Part shown: piece by piece, positions 10,474-20,335 of the stretch | Layout: every line of letters starts with the position of its first letter | How positions within the stretch are numbered: the first letter of the stretch is position 1 | DNA from: Sordaria brevicollis | Taxonomy: Eukaryota; Ascomycota; Sordariomycetes; Sordariales; Sordariaceae | Length of the DNA: 64,000 nt | Direction of reading: 5' to 3' | NCBI GenBank assembly: GCA_033439795.1 | Contig: JAUTDP010000002.1 | Coordinates: 5,084,001 to 5,148,000, forward strand | The notes under the pieces: model-generated | The model's database searches: none | Told to the model about the DNA's origin: nothing | What the model saw: only the letters and a program-made list of their open reading frames with translations | Program-made: the position numbers and the translations under genes

Positions 10474-12018
10474 TCACGAGACTGCAACGGGCTCCTCCTT
10501 GGGCAGAAAAGGACCACTCTGCTCCCTCCCTGGATCCGCAAACTTCTTGAAGATCTCATCAAACACTTCTTCCGCGTGTTTCTCAGCATCATGCTGATGA
10601 ATCCAGTCCTCCCTCGGAAAAGCAATGCTTTTTGGGTCCTTGGTACCCTTTTCCCAGTCAGTCTTGTGCCATCTATCCCTCGTCGTCTCACCAGTCTTTT
10701 GCACTGCCCTGACTCGTTCGTATCTGTTTACCTTGTTAGCACCCAACTTTTTACTCAAACGGTTCAGGTAAAGTACTCACCGAATCTCCTGATGAGTCCT
10801 AACAGCAGCCTGCACGTTCTCCTTCCCCGCCCTCCGCAAACAAACCGCAATCGTCACCCCATCCTCCATCGCCTGCGTCGCTCCCTGCGCACTCGTCGGC
10901 AGAAAGGGATGTGCCGAGTCACCCACCAGCAAGATCCTCGCGTGTTTACTCGTCCACGTAGGTAACGGGTCGCGATAGACCAGCTTCCAGTCTACCAGCA
11001 CCTCAGGGGGAGTCTTTTCCACGATGGCTTTACAGGTAGGGTCCCACCCTTCCAAAACTTGATAGACCTCTTCCAGTTTCCCCGGAAAAGACCAGGACTC
11101 GTCAATGTCGTGCTCGTCTTTGTGGGTTAGCACCCAGCAGCAGTCGGACCCGTTTTTGATGGTGCTGAAGAGGAAGTGAACGTCGGGTCCGATCCACCCG
11201 TTGAAGGTGTCCCCGTTGTTGCAGAATTCGGCGGTGCGAGGGTCGAGGAGCATGGAGGTGCTTGGGAACCTTTGTCCGGTGTCTGTGGTAGGAAGCTGGT
11301 GAAAGGGGAGGAAAGGAAGACCAGAAAGACATACCATGCTCGCCAGACCGCATACCCACTACTCTTCGGTTTATCCTCATACCCAAGAACAAGCTGGCGT
11401 GCCTTTGACCGAACGCCATCAGCACCGATTACTAGATCCGCCGATACCTGTTCGTTTCTTCGTCAGCCACTTTACTCTCCTGCCTTCCCTCCCAACTCTG
11501 TCGGCGAATAGACTCACCCTCTCCCCACCCTCCAAAACCACCCCCGCCCCCTCCTCCCCCTCAAAATACCCCTCCACCCTCCTCCCCAACCTCACCTCCA
11601 CCCCAATCTCCCTCGCATACTCAAAAACAACCTGATGCAGCTCTCCCCTGTGGCCATTAAACACCGGCGCCCTCTCATCCTGCTTCGGACTGATTTGGTG
11701 ATGCACCACCTCGCCGGTATCATACTTGTGAATCCGGAACCCGTACTGCGATAAGTCGATGGACAAGGAACGAAGTTTGGCGGCTATCCGCCCGTTATCC
11801 CACCGCGAAAAGATGCGGCCGGCGTTGGCGCCGAAGGAGATGATGTCCCCCAAGACTTTGAGAGAGGGGAAGGATTCGTAGATGACGACGTGGTGGCCGG
11901 AGAGGTGGCATTCGATGGCGGTGGTGAGGCCGGCGAAACCGGCGCCGACGATTATGATGGAGATGCCGGTGGGAGGTCGGCGGGGGTTTGAGGTAGAGGG
12001 TGAGGAGGAGGAGGACAT
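10474..12018 (-). CDS. FAD-dependent monooxygenase, salicylate hydroxylase-like
   Basis: Four exons: 12018-11518, 11447-11335, 11269-10781 and 10723-10474, joined in frame to 450 residues. Donors are GTGAGT, GTATGT and GTGAGT; the last intron has a GCTAAC branch site. The second intron must end at an AAG (11270), because the nearby CAG would create a stop. Class A flavoprotein monooxygenase motifs are complete: Rossmann VGAGFAGLTTA (GxGxxG) near the N-terminus, the DG motif GADGVRSKAR, and the GD motif LVGDSAHPFLP followed by GATQAMEDG. These enzymes use FAD and NAD(P)H to hydroxylate aromatic or polyketide substrates. There is no signal peptide. The P450 gene on the same strand upstream is a possible pathway partner, which is inference. 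Confidence 0.88.
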
Positions 12019-13106
12019 GGTAGCGGTTGAGATGAGGATTGGTTGAGGTGTCTGGACTGGATTTCAAGATAAAGGCGTGTTTGAGGTGAACTTGTGGCTA
12101 TGTATGACTTGTGATAAGGTGATGTGAGACCGTGACTACACTGCGGGATTGTTGTTTCTCTGGGAACAGCGAGGTGAAGAGAAGGAAGACAGACAGATCA
12201 CGGAGTTAGAAGTGTTCCCGGTAGAGAGTTATGTCTTGTTCATAGACTCGGGCTTCGAGTCCATCGTGCTGCTGCTTTACTCCGATGCTTCGGCTAGCTT
12301 TTCGTGAGGGAGAGATGTAAATCCGGTTTCCGGGTTGACGAATTTCTGAGATTTCTGATCAGGTGCCAAATTCCAGGGCCATAAGGATCTAGAGCTTAAT
12401 GCTCAGTAGACAGTTCCAACGTCGCCTTGCTTCAATAGTTCCCACCATACGACCTGAGGGGAAGCTTTCTGAGGAACAGTCAACGCGGTATCTGATTCCG
12501 CACTACAATGCTCCGGTGACCTTCCTCCCAGATAGTTATCAGCGTTTCATTTTATTGACACGAACATTCAGCCTATGGGCAGTTGCATGTTGGAATATCA
12601 ATCTTCTGCCGAACCTTCCCCTCATCCTTCGGATGCCGGATATGGTACGCCTCACGGATGGGTTACGATGTACAGGGGTCGTGAGGGGGTTCAACAACAT
12701 ATTGTAACGGAAGATGTAGAAATAGGGCAGACGAATGTGACGGTTATTAGTTCCCCGCATGAACGGAATAGGTAGGTTGTGTGCCGTCAACGGTTTATAA
12801 CCCGTGTTTGGACGGAGAGTCACCTGGGGTTTGGGATGCAACGGCAGGATACTAAGAGAGGGTCTCAATTCCGCGCTGCAAACATTCGGTTTAATCGCAC
12901 TTCGAGTCGAAGCAAATCCCCACCTTGCAAATGGAAAATGCTGAACGTTTTTCTATTGAACAATCACATAGTGTCCGTCATGGCACTCGAGAAAATGTGC
13001 AAAGTAGTACTGCAAAATCCTAAACCCAAAAATACGCTTATAATGACAGATTCCCAGGGCTGTTTCCAACAACCAACTACGACAGCTGATCAACAGTTGT
13101 AACACA
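12019..13106. other. intergenic, no gene recognised
   Basis: Upstream region of the monooxygenase and 5' flank of the tRNA gene. Open frames are short and show no family similarity that I recognise. Confidence 0.45.
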
Positions 13107-13201
13107 TCTTCCGTAGTATAGTGGTCAGTATGTGAGCTTGTCAAGCTTGAACATCTCAGTTCGATTCGCTCGAGACCCGGGTTCAATTCCCGGCGGGAGA
13201 G
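13107..13201 (+). tRNA. tRNA-Asp (GUC), with a ~23-base intron
   Basis: The acceptor stem TCTTCCG (13107-13113) pairs with CGGGAGA (13194-13200) through one T-G wobble, with G13201 as discriminator. The D-arm TAGTATAGTGGTCAGTAT matches eukaryotic tRNA-Asp, and the T-arm is CCCGG-GTTCAATT-CCCGG (A and B boxes intact). The anticodon stem TGAGC pairs with GCTCG (13168-13172). The anticodon GTC is at 13140-13142. About 23 extra bases (13144-13166) fall just after position 37, the canonical site of nuclear tRNA introns. A T7 run at 13209-13215 serves as the RNA polymerase III terminator. Confidence 0.93.
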
Positions 13202-13208
13202 ACCAATC

Positions 13209-13215
13209 TTTTTTT
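13209..13215 (+). terminator. RNA polymerase III T-run terminator of tRNA-Asp
   Basis: Seven consecutive T residues begin eight bases after the tRNA 3' end, the usual pol III termination signal. Confidence 0.85.
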
Positions 13216-13414
13216 GTTCTGCTTTTTTGCAGAATTTTCCCATCGCCCCACGATGCCGATGGGGTCGGTCCACATAAGTAAACAAACCCCTTACATCTCG
13301 GTCTTGGCATCCGCGACGGCGGCGGCGACGATATGTTCCTACCATTTCCAAATCTTCTGTCCATGCAATCTCCATTTATCTCACTACCATTCACCAAACC
13401 CAACACGAACCAGC

Positions 13415-15361
13415 TCAGTCCTTCACCTTAACAACCCTCACCACCCCACTCTCATCCACCACCGGCACCTCTTTCACCTCCCTCCTCCTCTCCTGATAAA
13501 AAGTACTCATCCTATACTTACTCTCCCCCTCCAACCACCTCAACTCCCTCTCCGCCTCCTCCCCCTCCCTAACCATCGTCTCCCTCACTCTCTCGGTCCT
13601 GGGCACAATCACACACCTAAACGCCTTCGGCCTCATATTCAACCCATTCGTAAACCCAAAAATATCCACCTCCTCTTCCCTCCCCGTTTCTGCATCCCTC
13701 CACTTACGAATGTTAAACCCCCACAACAGCCGCGCAACGGTTATCCAAGTCCCCTGCTCAGCTAAAGCCTGACCAGAACAAACTCTCCGTCCCCAGCCAA
13801 AGCTCATATACCCTTTTTCGCCTGGAAAGGGGCGATGGTAGGGATGGTCAGGCAAAAACCGGTCCGGGAAAAACCGGTCCGGATCAGGAAACTCCCGCTC
13901 GTGGTGATGTATAGCCCAAACATTCCCCTGCACCCAGCTATGTTTCGGTATCAACCACCCGTTATACCAGTCCGCGACTGTATTACTATGAGGCTGGCCG
14001 CCTATAATAGCCACAGACCGCCACCGGAAGACTTCCTTTACAAAAGCGTTGATGTACGGTAGGCTAGGACCATCATCCCAGTGCGGAGATCTATCGGGGC
14101 CGATGACAGAGTCGAGCTCGGCTTGGGCTTTGAGCATAGCATCGGGGAAGGCGCAGCAGGCGAGGATGAAGGTTATGAGGGTGGAGGAGGAGGTGTCGGA
14201 GCCGGCGCCGAAGAGGTTTCCTACCAGGGAGGAGATTTCGGAGTCGGGCAGGTTGTGGTTTTGGGAGGTGAGGGTTTTGATGTAGGGGGTTGGGATGGAA
14301 GCTTTTTGGGAGGGGGGTTTGGAGTCGTATTGGGCGAGGGCTTCGAGGGCGAGGGAGTGGAAGAAGTAGTGCCCTCCACGACCGTTCTTGGGTGGGGCGC
14401 GGTAGTTGAGCCCCTTGAAAAAGGGGAGGAGGGGCCAGAGGCGGCGGGGGAGTCTTGCTAGGACTGTTTCCGTCAGTCAGTCAGTCAGCACGAAACCTTG
14501 GTCATGGCTGCGGAGAGAAGAAGGGGGAAAAGAAAAGGGAACACCAACAAGGAAATGTCTCCAACAACATCGGCCACCTCCTCCCCGGCACATTCAAATC
14601 CGCCGCCAACTGCATCAACGCAATCACCTCTGTAATAATCGGATCATCCCACCTCTTTACCCTCCTCCCAAAAGCAATGATACTCACGACACTGGTCGCA
14701 TACCGCTCCAAATGCTTCACATACTCCTTTGGCTCCCTTAGCAAGTCCAACGCAACGATTTTCGACTCGTTATTCTGTATCTCTCGATACCCCCTGACAG
14801 ATTGGATGCCAACGCCCAGGTGCATCAGTTTGCGATGAACACGCCAGTGGTCCCGGTCGGTATCCGACAAGATGCGCATGGTCACGAGGTTGTTCTGACC
14901 AGTGCCGAGCTCGCCGAAGACGACCATGCGTGGGCGGGAGGCGTAGATCTGAGCCCTTTTTTCGAGAAGGGCGTGCGCGGTCCAGGCGTCGTTGAGCCAG
15001 ATTGTTGGGTTTCTTTACAGCTGTGTGAGCAGTTGGTGCCGAAGTGTAGTACAAGATGGGGACAAGGAAAAACGAGAAGAAAGACTTACCGCCCAATCCA
15101 AAACGTGATAATCGGCGTCCCATACTTCTTTGACAACTCCTCAAAGTAAATCCATGGCTTAGTATCCGGCAGGGAAAAGGTGTTGCCTATGATGGGCCAG
15201 GGAAAGGGGCCCGGGGGCATCTTGGAGCGGAGGTAGAGCATGTAGCCATAGTCGATGATGATTGCGGTGATTGCTAGAGTGAGTGTGAGGAGGAGGAGCT
15301 TGGCGATGGTGAGGTTGGTGAGGATTTCTTGAGTTTTGTGGAGAAGCTTGTCTGATAGCAT
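13415..15361 (-). CDS. cytochrome P450 monooxygenase (E-class, group I)
   Basis: Three exons: 15361-15090, 15012-14549 and 14463-13415, giving 594 residues. Intron 1 is GTAAGT...AAG, since the CAG a few bases earlier puts a TAA in frame; intron 2 is GTTGGT...CAG and contains a GTCA tandem run. An N-terminal membrane anchor (about 16-42, LLLLTLTLAITAIII) is followed by the proline hinge MPPGPFPWPIIGN. The I-helix oxygen-binding motif is GAGSDTSSST, the ExxR motif is in KEVFRWR, and the heme loop is FGWGRRVCSG with Cys near residue 474. The protein is longer than the usual ~520 residues because of an Arg/Glu-rich C-terminal tail of about 70 residues. It should sit on the ER membrane and need a P450 reductase. 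The substrate is unknown; a link with the monooxygenase at 10474 is possible. Confidence 0.9.
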
Positions 15362-16684
15362 TTTGCATTTAGTAGTGCTGTAAGGAGACCCCTCTGGTGA
15401 TTGTTCGGTATGGCTGGGAGCTGGACAATGTGAGAGGTGGCGAAGGGTCACTGGCAGATGAGTGAGATTCTAACTTCAGTGTCTAAAATTGAGATTGAGT
15501 GACTCGTGAACTCAACAAGCGTTTACCATCAAGTCCTGTCAAATCTGGGCTTGGCCAATATAGCCATCCCGTTCAACCTGCCAAAAGTCATCACAAACCT
15601 GTTCACCTGAGGATGGTGGGTGGGAGCAGACAAGAGGGGTAAGGCAGGGCCTGGTTCGTCTGTGAGGAGGAGATAGATGCTGCAATTTGGATGGTGCCTA
15701 TCGTCGACGGAATGTCTGACGCCCGGCTCAATCCCGTGTCGGCAGTAGATCTGTGTCCCGTCTTTGTCTCCGGCCTGTGGAATGTTGGAGCCCGTGGAAT
15801 GTTGGGGCGTGAGGAGAAGATGGGAGCGGAACATCAAAGTGTCCTCGGAAGCTGGGGATGGCCAAGAAGTGACCGATACCCTCTCCATCAACAACCTTAC
15901 CGTCTTCTTCAGCTCTCTGACTATAACAAGATGCGAATCTTGGACTTGGAGATGTCTATTCCCGACTAGGGCAGCTTCAAGAGACTATTTCCGCTAGGGG
16001 TCTTCTCTCATCGTCTTCAAGACAGACCAACCCCAACAACACCAGCCAGCAGCATCCCCGAGGACATACATCCCCTCAACCCCTATCCCAACTCACCCTT
16101 CAAAACGTGGTTCTGCTACAACCTTATCCATTACCCCACACTCAACGATCATTACATCCGAGACATACACCGGGCAGCCATCCAACCGAAACCTTAGGAA
16201 CGTGACGGACGTACAGTATCTAAGATGCAGTAGATTGACCCGGCTCGTCTATTGCCGTCCAACGGCTTGATATCCTGGCCAATGACTACCCCTTTCGAAA
16301 GTGTCTGGTCTGGGTTGGTGCTACCCCGGATTTTGTGGTAGTCTATGGGCGACCACTTACACGGTTGTAACACCCCTGTCACCGGCTACTTAACCGGCTA
16401 GGTGTGGGTGCGGTTGATACCACCCCTCGTACATGTGTGAGACGTAGAAGTCAACACCAAACTTGGTTGTGTAAACGTCGGTAGTTGAAGTAATTGGATT
16501 TGATTAGATGGAGACAGTTGCCCCGTGAGGAGGTTGGATGGGACTGGATCATCAATATCTGGTAGGGTGAGGGGAAGCATGGAGAGGTGATGAGCCAATG
16601 GTAGGTTGAGTATGTAGAAGAATGAGATCTTGATACGGCATGAAGAAGTACAGGGTAATGCTTCTCTCGGTTGAGCTTTTGGAT
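15362..16684. other. intergenic upstream of the P450, no gene recognised
   Basis: No coding sequence is recognised. It carries one copy, in reverse orientation, of the recurrent 11-mer AAATCCGGGGT (16323-16333). Its last nine bases (CTTTTGGAT, 16676-16684) form the left target duplication of the element at 16685. Confidence 0.45.
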
Positions 16685-17180
16685 GGGGAAGCCTACATAC
16701 ACCCACCCAAAACCTACATACACCCATTTCTTGGCAGGGGTCCACCCGGCCAGCTGGATGACACCTGACATTGAAAACTCCGTTTTTACCCGCTAAATTT
16801 CAGGATTCTGATGCATTGAAACATTGCGCCAACTTTTTCGAAAATTTCGAAAGTCAAAACACGTTGCACCAGGACCTCCCGATATTACACCTCCCTATAC
16901 TATACTTCCCTCTACTTCACCTCCCTCTATTATACTTCTTCGATTTGTGGTAGTTTATGTTAAATACTATAAAATTATTACGAAATTTGGTTAATGGGGG
17001 GGAGTTGGTTAGAATGGTATAGTTGGTCAATGTGGTTGACCATATTCGTGACCATACAGAACAGTCAGATTCACCGCAAAAACAAGGAAATTTACATGAC
17101 AGCTGTCACCTTGAAAAAACTGGGTGTGTGTAGGTTTTCTGGGTGTAAGTAGGTTTTGGGTGGGTGTATGTAGGTTTCCT
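16685..17180. mobile_element. MITE-like nonautonomous DNA element with TIRs and a 9-bp target duplication
   Basis: The left end contains CCTACATACACCCACCC (from 16692), then AAAACCTACATACACCC. The right end (17123-17174) contains the same sequence in inverted orientation with few mismatches, and both ends share a GGAA-type terminus. The flanks carry the direct repeat CTTTTGGAT at 16676-16684 and 17181-17189, a perfect 9-base target site duplication. The interior, about 400 bases, is AT-rich in the middle and codes for nothing recognisable. A 9-bp duplication is typical of Mutator-like (MULE) transposition, so a MULE-derived MITE is inferred. No transposase is present, so an autonomous relative would be needed for movement. 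Confidence 0.75.
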
Positions 17181-17189
17181 CTTTTGGAT

Positions 17190-17739
17190 CGCATGCCCTT
17201 GCTTGTTGTTGATATGGATAGCAAACTGAGAAGCTGAATTGCAGAATTGGACCGTTTTCACTTGACCAACGGTAACTCCAGAATTGCGCAGAGGAATGTG
17301 TAAAAACTGCAAAGGAAATATTGGCAAGCGGAGATAAACCGTCCTTGCGGGCTGTCGAGGTTCGAATATTTGTTCGGAATGTGAGTGCAGTAGTAAGCGC
17401 AGGGAACACCAACCGGCTCGAAATGAATACTACACCTTCATATCCGTAGAACAAGGACTGCGTGCCGGCCGTGAATCTTGTCGCCACGGTCTGGATGTCT
17501 AGCTGCCGTGTCAATGCCATTGCCGTGTGGGTGCTGATCAAACCAACGACACCTCTGCACGTGGTCCCTAACTCCGCCCCCTTCGTGCGTTCTCCTCCTC
17601 TCCAGACTGCTGGAACCCTTTAAGTCCCCATATCTCGGTTTCATCGTTGCACTTGATGTTGGTATCGTTCGACCTTCGTTCCCTCAGAGCCTCAGGGTCG
17701 CAACTCCATTGACTTCCTGTTTGCCCATCAGACATCGCC
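17190..17739. other. intergenic upstream of the MFS transporter
   Basis: The 5' flank of the sugar transporter gene. No binding sites or coding sequence were recognised. Confidence 0.4.
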
Positions 17740-19592
17740 ATGTCTCCTAAGGAGACAGCCTCCACCATGGCCGCCGACGTCGAACACCACGTCGAACACC
17801 ACCCGGCGGTAGCCATCACCGCCGAAGTTGAAGCAAAGTACGGTCTCAAATCCCACCTCAAGTGCCTCGCCGCCTGCACTCTATTTTCCATGTGTCCCTT
17901 CCAATATGGACTCGACTTTGGTCTTATCGGCGGGTTACAAGCCATGAAGGGGTTCCTCGAGGTAAGCAAGCTCCCCTTCCTTCCTTCATCTTTCCTCCTC
18001 AACCTCAACTTCCCACACAAACCTGACTAACACCTCCCGATGATAGGTCTTCGGCCACCGCGCCCCTGACGTCCCAGGCGGATGGAACATCTCCACCGGT
18101 CGCCAACAACTGATCTCCAGTCTGATGACGCTCGGCGCCTTTTTGTCGTCTTCCTGTGCCGGCCCCACAGCCACTTTCTTGTCTCGGCGACAAACCATCT
18201 GGGCCGCTTCCCTGCTGTGCATAGTAGCCAACATCATCATGATGACCACCACCTCCATCGGCGGGCTCTACGCGGGCCGCTTGCTTTTGGGGTTAGCAAA
18301 CGGGTTCTACATGACCTTCTCACAGCTCTACATCCAGGAAGTTGCCCCGGCTCGGTATCGCGGGCTGATGATTTCCAGCTTTCATGTCTGGACGTCAGTG
18401 GGGAGTTTGATTGGCAATGTGGTGGATAATTTTACCGAGAAAATTGCTGGACGGGATAGTTATCTGATTCCACTGGGACTGATCTTTATCATTCCGGTGT
18501 TGATTAGTGCGGGATTGTTTGCGATTCCGGAAAGTCCGAGGTGGTTGGTGATGCAGGGGAAGGAAGAGCAGGCGAGGAAGAGTCTGCGCTGGCTGAGGCC
18601 GTATACGGATCAAAAGGTGGAGGAAGAAATGAAGGATATCCAGTTGGCGCTGGCGGCGGAGGGGGAGGTGATCAAGGGCGCAAGTGTGTGGGACATGTTT
18701 AGGGATCCGGTGGATAGGAGGCGGACGGTACTGTCGGTGTGCGTTTTGACGGTGCAAGGGGCGTCGGGGGCTATGTATATGATTGGTATGTTCTTTTTTT
18801 TCCGTTTTCCTGTTGATGACATTGGGGAAAAGTGACTGACAAAAACAGCATACGCCACTTACTTCTTCAAGATGGCAGGCATCGGCAAGCCGTTCGAGAG
18901 CCATGTCATGCTGAGCGCCCTCGGCGTGCTGGCGATTCTCGTCAACTCGGCCATGATCACCAGGTTTGGTCGTCGACGTGTCTTCCTCATGAGTGGGTTG
19001 AGCATTTGCGCCATCACCCAGCTCCTCACAGCTGTGGTGTATACCGTCCACCCGCGCGCCAAGTCCACAGGTCAAGCCGTCGTTGGCCTAGCTATCGTTT
19101 ATATCCTGGGGTATAACGGCATGGTCGCATCGTACGCGTGGGTCTCGGGCGGCGAGCTCCCTTCCCAAAGACTGCGGTCGTACACATTCGGACTGGCGAC
19201 GGCCATCGGTTTCTTTGCGGCTTGGTTGACAACTTTCACGGCGCCATACTTTATCAACCCCGAGTCGATGAACTGGGGACCCAGGTATGGGTACATCTGG
19301 ACGCCGTCGTGCATTATTTCTGCGTGAGTGTTTCTCCTGGTCCCTGTGTTAGTGGATGATTGGCTAACAGTGATGATGTAGTCTCTGGGTGTACTTGTTC
19401 CTACCCGAAGTCAAGGGACCCACTCTGGAAGAGATTGACCAGATGTTTGAGGCACGGTTGCCGGCGAGGAAGTTTCGCAAATATGTCTGTGTTGGTCGTG
19501 GTAGTGGTGTTGCAAACGAGTCGGGCAGTGTCAATTCGGAGAAGGGTGAGGAGGTCGTGCATGCCGAGGAGGTGAAGCGCGTCGACAGTTAG
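17740..19592 (+). CDS. MFS sugar transporter, alpha-glucoside/maltose permease-like
   Basis: Four exons, 17740-17961, 18047-18785, 18849-19323 and 19382-19592, join to 548 residues. Donors are GTAAGC, GTATGT and GTGAGT; the first intron has a CTGACTAAC branch region. Sugar-porter signatures are present: GRLLLGLANGF, VAPARYRGLM after helix 4, PESPRWL at the end of helix 6, RFGRRRVFL in the middle of the second half, and PEVKGPTLEEID (variant of PETKGxxLEE) after helix 12. Twelve membrane helices are expected and both termini should be cytosolic. The sequence around YATYFFKMAG resembles the fungal alpha-glucoside:H+ symporters more than hexose carriers, but the substrate cannot be set from sequence alone. 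Signature positions and lengths are normal. Confidence 0.9.
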
Positions 19593-20335
19593 TTGCTTAA
19601 CAGAATCATGTGGGGAGGTAGTCTTGGTCTGATAGCGGAAGAGCGCATTTGCAAATTGCCTGAGAGTGTTCACAAAATGCAACCGTCCTGCCATGACAAA
19701 CTTGAATAAGCCCCAGTGGGACGAATTGATTGATGGTTCTGAGTTGTCTGGGGAAGAAAATGAGAACCCCCCCAAGGTCTGCCAGCTCCTCTAGGTTTTA
19801 AATACCCGACCGACACACAGGATGGTGGGAGACGACGGACGCCGTGGAACAGTTGGGCTCCGAAGACGGACGCTTTCCTCCTTCCTCTTTTTTGATCTTC
19901 GGATCACGTTGCCGACTTGACATCAACGTCATCAAGTCACACGATAGCACCTAGAGGTACTTACCTACCTATAAAGAAGAGCACGACACAAGTGAGCTAT
20001 ACCATGGAGATGAGTCTTCCCATTACCACCTACTACTATATAACCACCTTACTACCCTTTTCATCAACAACTACGGTGCTGGTAACCTAAACTAACCATG
20101 GAGAAATATAAACTGGTATACTTGATAAACCAAAGGGTATCGTATCGTATCGTGTATCAAAGCTTGAAACCGAAACAAAAACCACCAAACCACCAAACCA
20201 CCAAACCATCAAACAAGAACAAAAACAAAACAAAAACCATGAAAACAGTGCCTGCATGCCATCATTACCCATCATGAATGCTTCCAATCATCATAACCCA
20301 CCACAAGCCCACAAACACAACCTCCTTTATGGCGT
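19593..20335. other. convergent intergenic region, low-complexity
   Basis: 3' flanks of the MFS gene and of erdS. Contains ACCACCAAACC repeats and A-rich tracts (about 20177-20240), probably 3' untranslated sequence of erdS. No gene is seen. Confidence 0.45.

Noticed and set aside
12440..12520. A stretch with ACCATACGACC that recalls the start of a dispersed 5S rRNA gene
   Set aside because: The rest of the 5S sequence (internal control region and 3' pairing end) is absent.
17092..17541. A 149-codon minus-strand frame overlapping the right end of the MITE
   Set aside because: It runs through the TIR of the element and shows no family features.
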